A stretch of DNA of 11,141 bases, taken from Desulfuromusa sp. (GTDB lineage: Bacteria; Desulfobacterota; Desulfuromonadia; Desulfuromonadales; Geopsychrobacteraceae). The stretch is taken from positions 1 through 11,141 of the forward strand of contig JAKIUD010000087.1 in assembly GCA_021647765.1 (NCBI GenBank), given 5' to 3'. Of the stretch, positions 1-6,183 are shown one piece after another. Position 1 is the stretch's first letter. Every line of letters begins with the position of its first letter. The position numbers and the translations under genes are program-made. The notes under the pieces are model-generated. The model had not been told where the DNA came from. It saw only the letters and a program-made list of their open reading frames with translations, and searched no databases.

Positions 1-250
1 TGTTTCCGTTATCAGAGTCTACGTGCAACGGCCTTCCCCGTGTGTCCACCGGGTCGGCATCTTTGATACATTGTAACGAGGCTACATATAGGTTCACTTG
101 CGTTACGGCCTGCTGTTTTGCCAATTGAGAACTTACGACCCTCTGTTGCCAGAACGCCGCTCTCTTGAGCTACCGGGGCGTACGGATAATTCCCCGGACG
201 GGACTTTAACCCATGTGATATCCAACTGTTACTGCGAACAGACACAACCC
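1..250 (-). ncRNA. Probable group II intron, 5' (domain I) part, cut by the window edge
   Basis: Read on the minus strand, this stretch has the phrase order I associate with domain I of bacterial group II introns: GGGTTAAAGTCCCGTCCGGG (about 214-195), then GTGAACCTATATGTAGCCTCG (about 97-77; I cite only its core TATGTAGCCTCGTTACAA), then CCCGGT..ACACGGGGAAGGCCG near 54-28. No protein of the right size is encoded on either strand. The intron-encoded reverse transcriptase and domains V/VI would lie left of position 1 and are not visible. The 5' splice boundary is unclear and may be anywhere from about 250 to 415. This is recognition by memory of conserved phrases, not a covariance-model hit; a truncated or degenerate intron is equally possible. 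Confidence 0.5.
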
Positions 251-419
251 TCCTCTGGAGGCTGTCAGCTTTACGGATCGTATAGCGGGAAGTTGACTGT
301 TCGAGGGCAGATTTTTGTAGATTTGCGAGCGAATAACACCGCTATTTGTCGGAGATATGCACCGATCAGGTGATTTCGTAGTTGATTCTTGTAAAGTCCG
401 ACAGTCCCCTAGGTGCTGG

Positions 420-428
420 ATTATAGCA
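420..428 (-). promoter_or_regulatory. Extended -10 promoter element reading leftwards
   Basis: The minus strand reads TGCTATAAT, a perfect extended -10 box. No good -35 hexamer is found at 17 bp upstream (GGAGTA). It would start a transcript near position 412 running into the putative group II intron. The upstream flank is strongly AT-rich (about 455-485). Confidence 0.3.
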
Positions 429-486
429 AAAAATGATGAATCTACTCCCAATGAAAAAAATAATTAAAGAAAAATTATTATTCTTC

Positions 487-515
487 TTGCACAGTCATAA
501 AGTCTCTGCTAAAGT
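487..515 (+). promoter_or_regulatory. Possible promoter for the 689-2433 two-component operon
   Basis: TTGCAC (487-492) and TAAAGT (510-515) are separated by 17 bp, each matching the sigma-70 consensus at 4 or 5 of 6 positions. The match is moderate and rests on spacing and position only. It would give a leader of about 165 nt before the response regulator. Confidence 0.28.
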
Positions 516-550
516 TGTTTAAAATTTTCATGAGCTGTAGCTAGTAAAGA

Positions 551-593
551 CGCTATGGTTTTTTCTATCTAGTAAATAGCGGCTTCGGAGCCG
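551..593 (+). promoter_or_regulatory. Structured leader element, family not recognised
   Basis: CGCTAT (551-556) pairs with ATAGCG (576-581). Directly overlapping is a tight hairpin, CGGCT (580-584), loop TCGG, AGCCG (589-593). The stretch also has a short direct repeat, CTAGTAAA at 541 and again at about 569. There is no T-run after the hairpin, so it is not an intrinsic terminator. The two stems share bases 580-581, so they may stack or compete. It lies about 95 bp upstream of the response-regulator start. I do not recognise a riboswitch class; the conserved c-di-GMP-I core is absent. Confidence 0.3.
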
Positions 594-688
594 ATCAAGT
601 TTATAACTGAAAAGTTTCAAAACTAATTTCCCTGGAGAATGTCAGGCACAACGAAGCTTGGCATCAAAAAGAACAAAGGAGAGACACA

Positions 689-1363
689 ATGCGCATCCTG
701 GTTGTTGAAGATGAAAAAAAGGTCGCCAGCTTTATTAAACGGGGCTTGGAAGAAGAAGAGTTTACAGTTGACGTCGCCTATGATGGGGAAGAAGGGGTTC
801 AAATGGCGGAAAGCGCTACCTACGACCTGATCCTGATGGATGTTATGCTCCCCAAAAAAGATGGTTTGAGCGCGATCAAGGAACTGCGTGAAAAGAGTAT
901 TGCCACTCCAATTTTATGTCTGACAGCAAAGGATACCGTTGAGGATATCGTTTCTGGTCTGGATATCGGCAGTGACGACTACCTGACCAAACCATTTGCT
1001 TTCGCTGAGTTAATCGCCCGAGTCAGAGCTCTGATCCGTCGAGGATCTCAGGATCGCGGCGCTGAACTCTATTTTGCCGATTTGCGTCTGGATCCAGTTG
1101 GTCACAAAGTGTGGCGCGACAATAAAGAGATTGATCTGACCTCAAAGGAGTATGCTCTTCTTGAATATTTTATGCGCAGTCCTAATCAGGTTCTGACTCG
1201 AACCATGATAGCTGAGCATGTTTGGGATTATACTTTTGATTCCTTCACCAATATTATCGATGTTTATGTCAACTATCTACGTAAGAAAATTGACCGTGAC
1301 TTTGATAAAAAACTGATCCACACAGTTCGTGGTGTTGGTTACGTCCTCAAGGAATCAGAATAA
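689..1363 (+). CDS. OmpR/PhoB-family response regulator
   Basis: A DNA-binding response regulator of 224 residues, the usual length for the family. The receiver domain spans about residues 1-115: acidic pocket E7-D8-E9, phosphoacceptor D51 in LILMDVMLP, T79, and K101 in the TKPF motif. A winged-helix trans_reg_C domain follows at about 127-221, with the typical ending HTVRGVGYVL. The closest general type is the CusR/CopR/QseB-like group, but no target can be read from the sequence. The ATG has a good Shine-Dalgarno (AAAGGAGAG, 676-683). The partner kinase is encoded 62 bp downstream in the same direction. A terminator-like inverted repeat in that gap could make regulator expression exceed kinase expression. 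Confidence 0.93.
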   Translation: MRILVVEDEKKVASFIKRGLEEEEFTVDVAYDGEEGVQMAESATYDLILMDVMLPKKDGLSAIKELREKSIATPILCLTAKDTVEDIVSGLDIGSDDYLTKPFAFAELIARVRALIRRGSQDRGAELYFADLRLDPVGHKVWRDNKEIDLTSKEYALLEYFMRSPNQVLTRTMIAEHVWDYTFDSFTNIIDVYVNYLRKKIDRDFDKKLIHTVRGVGYVLKESE

Positions 1364-1395
1364 TCTTGTCCAGTAGAGCCCTAGAACTTGACTAG

Positions 1396-1458
1396 AAACC
1401 CGCCCCTTTCTGGAACCTGCTTTTTTTGGCATTGATCCTAAGTGGGGCGGGTTTTTTT
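1396..1458 (+). terminator. Terminator-like inverted repeat over the kinase start
   Basis: AAACCCGCCCC (1396-1406) is perfectly complementary to GGGGCGGGTTT (1444-1454), and the right arm runs into a T tract (1452-1458). The stem is 11 bp and GC-rich. The loop is long (37 nt) and contains the predicted kinase start codon. It resembles an intrinsic terminator or attenuator between the regulator and kinase genes; the loop size makes efficient termination uncertain. Confidence 0.42.
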
Positions 1459-2433
1459 GGCATCCAATGGAACCATATGTTAGTCGTATGTCTTATAGGA
1501 ATTATTATTCTGGTTGTTTTCGCAATTTCACAGCGCAAACGCAGAAACAATAATCTGGAAGCAATCCAGCGCTTAACCCGGTTGATGGATCAAACCAACG
1601 CGGAGATGTTGCCGCCAATCTTCGAAGTGGCAGACTCGTCTGCACCAGAAATTCAAAAACTTGCTCACAGCTATAATAATCTGATGACTCGCCGGGCGAA
1701 CAATCTCCGCCGCGCCCGGCAATTTTCTGCAGATGTCACTCATGAGCTACGAACTCCTCTCACAATTCTACGCGGAGAAACGGAACTTGCGCTAAGAAAT
1801 GGCAGGGATCAAAAACAACTCCGCGAAGTCCTGGAATCAAATCTGGAAGAGATCAGTCGCATGAGTTACCTGATCGAAGACCTGTTGCTCCTCTCCAAAA
1901 GTGACCTGGGTGAAATCCCGTTAAAAAAGGATCCCCTGTATCTGGATGAGTTGATTGTTGAGCTCCACCATCAGGCGCAACTCCTTGCGACTACTAAGAA
2001 TATAAGTGTCGAATTACACTGCCCTCACGAACAAATTCCTTTACAGGCTGATAGCTTACGCTTGCGACAAGTTTTTCTCAACTTACTGACAAATGCAATA
2101 AAGTACACACCGGAGAATGGCGCCGTGACCATTGCACTGACTCGAGACGAAAATTCTGTTGCAATAACTATTACTGATACGGGTATCGGTATTGACAGTA
2201 AGCATCTGGAAGCTATTTTTGACCGGTTCTATCGGGTAAATAAAACCGGTAATCGCAACGATGGTGGTTCAGGGCTGGGGCTGGCGATTGTCAAATGGAT
2301 TGTCAATGCACATGCTGGATCGGTCTCTGCCAGTTCAATCCTTGGCCAAGGCAGCAAATTTACAGTTACACTCCCACTAGGATCCACAAATACAGCACAA
2401 CCATCTTGCATCTCAGCTTCAGGTCATCATTGA
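1426..2433 (+). CDS. Sensor histidine kinase with a minimal sensor domain
   Basis: Partner of the upstream regulator. In the 335-residue reading (TTG start), two hydrophobic segments at about 1-13 and 18-35 are joined by a loop of only a few residues (QWNH), so there is no periplasmic sensor domain and no clear HAMP. The HisKA domain has the H-box FSADVTHELRTPL with H106. The HATPase_c domain has N-box NLLTNAIKYTPE (about 219-230), G1 DTGIGI (251-256) and G2 GGSGLGLAIVK (280-290). The catalytic core is complete. The start is uncertain: TTG at 1426 has no ribosome-binding site, the frame is open back to a TAG at 1393, CTG 1417 is possible, and ATG 1477 is preceded by a weak TGGA and would leave one membrane helix. 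A 5' frameshift is also possible. Confidence 0.85.
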   Translation: MALILSGAGFFGIQWNHMLVVCLIGIIILVVFAISQRKRRNNNLEAIQRLTRLMDQTNAEMLPPIFEVADSSAPEIQKLAHSYNNLMTRRANNLRRARQFSADVTHELRTPLTILRGETELALRNGRDQKQLREVLESNLEEISRMSYLIEDLLLLSKSDLGEIPLKKDPLYLDELIVELHHQAQLLATTKNISVELHCPHEQIPLQADSLRLRQVFLNLLTNAIKYTPENGAVTIALTRDENSVAITITDTGIGIDSKHLEAIFDRFYRVNKTGNRNDGGSGLGLAIVKWIVNAHAGSVSASSILGQGSKFTVTLPLGSTNTAQPSCISASGHH

Positions 2434-2458
2434 CCGAACCTCAATCTTCAAATCCTCA

Positions 2459-2475
2459 ATGTAGCTATGCTACAT
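2459..2475. repeat. Short perfect hairpin after the kinase gene
   Basis: ATGTAG (2459-2464) and CTACAT (2470-2475) flank a 5-nt loop. It sits 25 bp after the kinase stop, is not followed by a T-run, and is followed by CTGCGGTTTGC. It may stabilise the mRNA 3' end or be a REP-like remnant. Confidence 0.4.
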
Positions 2476-2591
2476 CTGCGGTTTGCTTCAATCAGTTCAT
2501 CCAATCTAAGGGCAATATTAACCCCACTAGTTGTTTACAGCTCCTTACCAAAATAAATACTAATTATAACTAATCTTCCGCTTTAGATAGC

Positions 2592-2628
2592 AATCCCCCT
2601 CTCTCCTACGCCGGAGAGGGGGGATTTT
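2592..2628 (+). terminator. Intrinsic terminator of the 689-2433 operon
   Basis: The left arm AATCCCCCTCTCTCC (2592-2606) pairs with the right arm GGAGAGGGGGGATT (2613-2626) around the 6-nt loop TACGCC, with one bulged T. The right arm ends in TTTT. It lies about 160 bp after the kinase stop, and no other gene lies between. Confidence 0.65.
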
Positions 2629-2691
2629 GTACAGCGAAAATTAGTGCTTCAGAAAAAAAATTAATTTTGAATATTTTTTTGGTTTTGGGAC

Positions 2692-2720
2692 TTCACTTTT
2701 TGATCTGAGTCCTGTATATT
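2692..2720 (+). promoter_or_regulatory. Promoter for the candidate small RNA
   Basis: TTCACT (2692-2697) and TATATT (2715-2720) are 17 bp apart, with a strongly AT-rich upstream flank (2650-2690) that could act as an UP element. The predicted start falls at about 2726-2728, at the first base pairs of hairpin 1. The -35 matches at 4 of 6 positions. Confidence 0.42.
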
Positions 2721-2723
2721 TCT

Positions 2724-2793
2724 GCATGAGACCTTCTTGAAGGTCTCATGCCCCGAAGACCTACCCCCCCTCCAGGTCTTTGGGGCTTTTTTT
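2724..2793 (+). ncRNA. Candidate small RNA: two hairpins with a C-rich loop
   Basis: Hairpin 1 is a near-perfect palindrome: GCATGAGACCTTC (2724-2736) pairs with GAAGGTCTCATGC (2739-2751). Hairpin 2 is GCCCCGAAGACCT (2750-2762) paired with AGGTCTTTGGGGC (2774-2786), 13 bp with one G-U, around the loop ACCCCCCCTCC, then seven T (2787-2793). The unit has its own promoter candidate and follows an independent terminator at 2592-2628, so it should be transcribed alone at about 65-70 nt. The single-stranded loop carries CCCUCC, complementary to Shine-Dalgarno sequences, as in known C-rich-loop regulatory sRNAs (for example RsaE). It has no coding potential. The sRNA role is an inference; a bare terminator is the alternative. 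Confidence 0.55.
2750..2793 (+). terminator. Strong intrinsic terminator (3' hairpin of the candidate sRNA)
   Basis: A 13-bp stem, 11-nt C-rich loop and a run of seven T directly after the stem. It is the strongest intrinsic terminator in the window. There is no gene between it and the previous terminator, so its only visible customer is the short unit starting near 2724. Confidence 0.75.
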
Positions 2794-2944
2794 ATCCCAC
2801 CGTCAGATTTTCTCTGATTTCAAAAATTCACTGGAGCCCTGGAATGACACTGGTTTAAGCAGTATTGCAGTAAAATTGGAACTGTCCCCAGATCCATCGG
2901 AGGCTGTCCCAAGTTTACGAGCCACGAAGAACTATGCTGGTTCA

Positions 2945-2996
2945 CACCGCAAAAGCCTGGACTCGCCCCCATGCGGGAACAGTCCCGTTTTTGCTG
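2945..2996 (-). repeat. REP-like palindromic element, copy A
   Basis: Read on the minus strand, this element starts CAGCAAAAACGGGACTGT, continues through CATGGGGG and ends AGGCTTTTGCGGTG. The same element occurs on the plus strand at 6132-6182. The outer arms GCAAAA and TTTTGC are complementary, with further pairing of GGACT and AGTCC inside, so it can fold into an imperfect hairpin. Nearby at 2882-2914 are related CTGTCCCC and GGCTGTCCCA fragments. The rest of 2794-3079 shows nothing that I recognise. Confidence 0.6.
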
Positions 2997-3079
2997 GAAA
3001 ATTGCGCATCTGCACAGTGCAAGAGCCCGAGTGACATGCTAGTATCATCCACACTTCGATACGACACTGGACAACCCAA

Positions 3080-4453
3080 ATGAGAATAACCGTTAAACAA
3101 CAAGTTCTTCTGGCTCCAGCAACTGTTTTAATTTTGCTGATTCTATTGCTTGCTTTTATGCAATATACTTACTGGGATTTATCCAGAAAACGCCAGGAAA
3201 CCAAAAACCTGGGGACAACTTTTGTTGCTCTGGCAGAAGCTGACATGGCAGCCAGGCGACTGCATCTCCTGTTGAGAACTATGCAACATACGGGCATGGC
3301 GCCCCCCGAGGACATGGCTCTTGTCTCCGATCTATATGAACGGCTATTGGACGCAATTGGACGGTTAAAACCATTTGGCTCACTCAAAGGATCAGGACAG
3401 ATTTCTCAACTGTTAACCTTAGCTGAAAGTCTCAATCCGACCGATAGTCCAGAAATAGAAAAAACTGCTGAATCTTTTGCCCGGTTCAGAGCAGAATTAT
3501 CCGCCCTTTCCAATATGACCCAAATTCACCGCAACAAATTACGCATGAACCACGAGCAAGACATCAATCAGCTGGTGGAGCGAGCTGCTGTTGTCTCCAT
3601 GTCGGTATTAATTCTGGCAATTCTACTTGGATTGTTTATCTCGGTCTATTTCAGTCGGCGTATTCTTAATCGGGTTCAGTTACTTTCCCACAACGCCGTA
3701 CGGATTGCCGATGGCAAGCTCGAACTCCCGCCAGCACCAGATCGGATCCGTGATGAACTTGATACCCTGGCCGTATCAATCAACCGCATGACCAAACGGT
3801 TGATTCAGGTCGTCGGGACAGAAAAGCTTTTAGAGGGAGCTGAAGAGGAGAGGCGCAGAATCGCCATGGATTTGCACGACCAATCTCTGTCTGATCTTTC
3901 TGCCATTTTGCGTGGACTACGAAACTTATCAGCGGAGCTGTCAGACCATAAAGCTCAGGCAAAAACTGAAAGTTTAAAACTTGACCTGGAGCGGGCGATT
4001 GTCAATCTGCGGGATATTATGAATAATCTGCACCCACAGACCCTCGACATCCTGGGATTGGGAGCAGCGATTGAAGCTCACCTGGAGCAACATTGTGATA
4101 GCGAAGGGCTCCCTGAATATCACCTTTATATTGATCCGAGTATCAATGCTTTAAATCTTAGTCGAATTAAACAGCTAACCCTCTATCGAATTGTCATTGA
4201 AGCAATCCAGAATGTTATCAAACATGCTGCTGCTAGCCGCTATGAAGTCAATCTAGAGGTGCGAAAAACAACTTTGATTTTATCGGTTGAAGATAATGGC
4301 AGCGGAATGGGTGAAGAAAAAGAGAGTAATAATGGTCGGGGATTGCATAACATTCGTGAACGTGCCAGAGCTATTAATGCTACAGTGAACTGGAAAACAT
4401 CCCGTTTTTCAAGTGGAACCCGCTTTGAACTTACCCTCCCTTGTGAAGCCTGA
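3080..4453 (+). CDS. NarX/LiaS-type sensor histidine kinase (HisKA_3)
   Basis: A membrane sensor kinase of 457 residues that phosphorylates the regulator encoded directly downstream. Membrane helix 1 is at about 8-28, an extracytoplasmic helical region at 29-168, helix 2 at about 170-192, and a HAMP linker at about 192-245. The dimerisation domain EEERRRIAMDLHDQ carries the probable phosphoacceptor H266; after it comes SLSDL where the family usually has a G-Q pair. The HATPase_c domain has N-box E374..N378, G1 DNGSGM (405-410) and GRGLHNIRERA (419-429). The helical sensor segment resembles a four-helix bundle, but the ligand cannot be told. The ribosome-binding site is weak (TGGA about 9 bp before the ATG). 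The regulator gene starts 12 bp after the stop, so this is an operon. Confidence 0.88.
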   Translation: MRITVKQQVLLAPATVLILLILLLAFMQYTYWDLSRKRQETKNLGTTFVALAEADMAARRLHLLLRTMQHTGMAPPEDMALVSDLYERLLDAIGRLKPFGSLKGSGQISQLLTLAESLNPTDSPEIEKTAESFARFRAELSALSNMTQIHRNKLRMNHEQDINQLVERAAVVSMSVLILAILLGLFISVYFSRRILNRVQLLSHNAVRIADGKLELPPAPDRIRDELDTLAVSINRMTKRLIQVVGTEKLLEGAEEERRRIAMDLHDQSLSDLSAILRGLRNLSAELSDHKAQAKTESLKLDLERAIVNLRDIMNNLHPQTLDILGLGAAIEAHLEQHCDSEGLPEYHLYIDPSINALNLSRIKQLTLYRIVIEAIQNVIKHAAASRYEVNLEVRKTTLILSVEDNGSGMGEEKESNNGRGLHNIRERARAINATVNWKTSRFSSGTRFELTLPCEA

Positions 4454-4465
4454 CCAGGAGATAGC

Positions 4466-5221
4466 ATGCAACCCGTAGATATCCTTGTCGCAGAAGACAA
4501 TCCAAAAGATTTCGAATTTTTGAAACAATTGTTTGATGAGTGGGATGAGACTGTCAATATCATCCGAGCCCCCAATGGAGATGTGGCTCTTGAAATTGGC
4601 CTATCACAAAACAATCCTCTCGTCATCAGTGATATCCAAATGCCGGGAATAAACGGTATCGACTTTGCCAAAAAACTTTGGGAACAACAACCAGAGGCAC
4701 GAATTGTTTTCTGGAGTCAATTCAAAGATGAGATGTATGTCCGTGCTCTGGTAAAAATTGTCCCCCCGGAAACCGTTTATGGCTATATTCTCAAATCAAG
4801 TCCCCGAGAGCGGATTTCTTCCGCTATTCGAACCGTCCTGCTGGATGAACAGTGCTGGATCGCACCGGAAGTTCGCAAAGTTCAAGGACGGGCAGGACAC
4901 AGTTTAACTGCGCTGTCTGACATAGAATATGAAGCTCTGCTTGATATATCACTAGGATTAACCGACAACCTGATTGCCCAACGCCGTTATCTGTCACGCC
5001 GTGGTGTTCAAAGTCGCCTCAACTCCCTCTACAATAAACTTGGCATTGATCAGGAACAGTTCAACACTGAAAAAGTTGGTGATTCTTTTAACTTACGCAA
5101 CCGTGCTGTAGCAGTTTCCATTGCCCGCGGTCTGATCAATGCCTTTGAAATGGAGAGTGAAGAAAAAGAATTTCAAAGCTGGTTTAAACATTTCAAACGA
5201 ACCCACAAAGTAAAAGAGTAA
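4466..5221 (+). CDS. NarL-type response regulator with a divergent LuxR helix-turn-helix
   Basis: The cognate regulator of the kinase ending at 4453, 251 residues, with CAGGAG at 4455-4460 as ribosome-binding site. The receiver domain is at about 1-125: acidic pair E10-D11, phosphoacceptor D56 in VISDIQMPG, S84, and K110 in YILKSS. The C-terminal HTH at about 148-195 keeps the LuxR outline (L-S-D-x-E-Y-E-A-L-L-D-I-S-L-G-L-T-D-N, ending NKLGI), but the recognition region has LSRRGVQSRLNSLY in place of the usual ISxxTVxxHxxxI. About 55 extra charged residues follow the HTH, more than in typical NarL proteins (about 210-220 aa). The DNA target is unknown. No terminator is visible after the stop. 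Confidence 0.85.
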   Translation: MQPVDILVAEDNPKDFEFLKQLFDEWDETVNIIRAPNGDVALEIGLSQNNPLVISDIQMPGINGIDFAKKLWEQQPEARIVFWSQFKDEMYVRALVKIVPPETVYGYILKSSPRERISSAIRTVLLDEQCWIAPEVRKVQGRAGHSLTALSDIEYEALLDISLGLTDNLIAQRRYLSRRGVQSRLNSLYNKLGIDQEQFNTEKVGDSFNLRNRAVAVSIARGLINAFEMESEEKEFQSWFKHFKRTHKVKE

Positions 5222-5302
5222 CAATCATGTCCATCAGGCAGCTCTTTTTGACAATCTGATTATCTTGGTTTAACTATTTACCTAAACTCCCAACCTCCCA
5301 TC

Positions 5303-5331
5303 TTGTCATAAACGCCCTATCGTGGTAAAAG
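5303..5331 (+). promoter_or_regulatory. Promoter of the FadR-family regulator gene
   Basis: TTGTCA (5303-5308, 5 of 6 matches) and TAAAAG (5326-5331, 4 of 6) are separated by exactly 17 bp. The predicted start is near 5338, giving a leader of about 20 nt that contains the CAGGAG ribosome-binding site (5347-5352). A second, weaker candidate is TTGACA at 5248-5253, which lacks a good -10. Confidence 0.5.
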
Positions 5332-5340
5332 GTCTTACCA
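5323..5340. promoter_or_regulatory. GntR/FadR-type operator, likely autoregulatory
   Basis: TGGTAA (5323-5328) and TTACCA (5335-5340) form a perfect inverted repeat. Nested in it is AGGTCTTACCA, whose core GGT-N3-ACC (5331-5339) is the half-site arrangement of FadR-family operators such as the PdhR box. It covers the -10 element and predicted start site of the adjacent regulator gene, a classic autorepression position. Confidence 0.55.
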
Positions 5341-5358
5341 AATAATCAGGAGATCTTT

Positions 5359-6096
5359 ATGACCACAGTATTCAAACCAATTCGACCAAAAAAACTCTCG
5401 GAAGAGATTGTTGAACAAATTAAAGAGTTGATCTCTCGAGGAGATCTCGGTCCCGGTCAGAGAATTCCATCAGAACGTGAACTGGCAACTTTTTTAGGGG
5501 TAAGTCGCCCCTCAGTAAGAGAAGCCATCATGGTTCTGGAAGCGATGGGATTTCTCGAATCGCGACAGGGTGGTGGGACTTTCGTTCGTTCCCTGGCTGA
5601 TGTCACCATGGCAGATCCACTCGCCAACATGGTAGAACGGCGTGATCCGCGCATGCTCCATGCTTTGGCAGAAGTGCGTTTGGGATTGGAAACCTGGTCT
5701 GCTTATCTAGCAGCCAAGCGCGCAGAGAAACCGGAACTTGAGCGATTGCGCGAACTCTATACAGTTATGGAAGAGCAAGCAAAAAATGGGGGATGGGATC
5801 CAGAAATCGATTTTCAATTCCACTTAACCATCACTGCCGCGAGTCATAATACCCTCCAGGTTCATATTCTTAATACTGTTCAAAAATTGTTCCAGACCAC
5901 AATCATGGTTGCCCTGGGTGAGTTTTACAGCAAAGAAGGCTATATCGATCTGCTGCTCAATCATCATCGGGAAATCCTTGAAGCAATTGAAGCCCGTGAT
6001 CCTGATCGAGCTCGGGACTGGATGCAGAAGCATCTATCTCTGGTTGAAGAAAAACTAGCTGTTTTTCTCCAAAAGGAACGACCTGAGACAGCCTGA
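5359..6096 (+). CDS. FadR/PdhR/LldR-family transcriptional regulator
   Basis: A GntR-superfamily repressor or activator of 245 residues, typical for the FadR subfamily. The winged HTH at about 8-78 has the signature RIPSERELATFLGVSRPSVREAI. The all-helical FCD ligand domain is at about 98-235 and shows the usual metal-binding set, D151, H155, H203 and H225 (the third could be H202), which in relatives holds a metal that binds small organic acids. The ATG has CAGGAG 6 bp upstream. The gene stands alone: upstream lies an unrelated two-component operon, and downstream only repeats. The effector therefore cannot be told from context; lactate, pyruvate or other carboxylate sensing is typical of the family. 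The operator over its promoter suggests autoregulation. Confidence 0.9.
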   Translation: MTTVFKPIRPKKLSEEIVEQIKELISRGDLGPGQRIPSERELATFLGVSRPSVREAIMVLEAMGFLESRQGGGTFVRSLADVTMADPLANMVERRDPRMLHALAEVRLGLETWSAYLAAKRAEKPELERLRELYTVMEEQAKNGGWDPEIDFQFHLTITAASHNTLQVHILNTVQKLFQTTIMVALGEFYSKEGYIDLLLNHHREILEAIEARDPDRARDWMQKHLSLVEEKLAVFLQKERPETA

Positions 6097-6131
6097 TTAG
6101 CACAGAATGGCGCTAGATTAAGGATAGATGA

Positions 6132-6182
6132 CAGCAAAAACGGTGTCCTCCGTATGGGGGCTGTCCCAGGCTTTTGCAGTGA
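6132..6182 (+). repeat. REP-like palindromic element, copy B
   Basis: CAGCAAAAACGG, then GTATGGGGGCTGTCCCAGG, then CTTTTGCAGTG. It matches the reverse complement of 2945-2996 over nearly its full length with a few substitutions and small gaps. The outer GCAAAA and TTTTGC arms are complementary. It begins 36 bp after the FadR-type gene. Confidence 0.6.
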
Positions 6183-6183
6183 C

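Noticed and set aside
98..451. Overlapping ORFs on both strands (91, 77 and 81 aa)
   Set aside because: They overlap each other, lack ribosome-binding sites and have no recognisable domain; the region fits a structured RNA better.
551..593. c-di-GMP or other known riboswitch
   Set aside because: The hairpins are real, but I could not find the conserved core of any riboswitch class I know.
639..830. 63-aa ORF starting at a GGAGA-preceded ATG
   Set aside because: Most of it overlaps the response-regulator gene in another frame and its composition is a shadow; the regulator ATG at 689 has the better ribosome-binding site.
2780..3034. 84-aa ORF on the plus strand
   Set aside because: It starts inside the terminator stem, runs through a REP-like palindrome and resembles no protein family.
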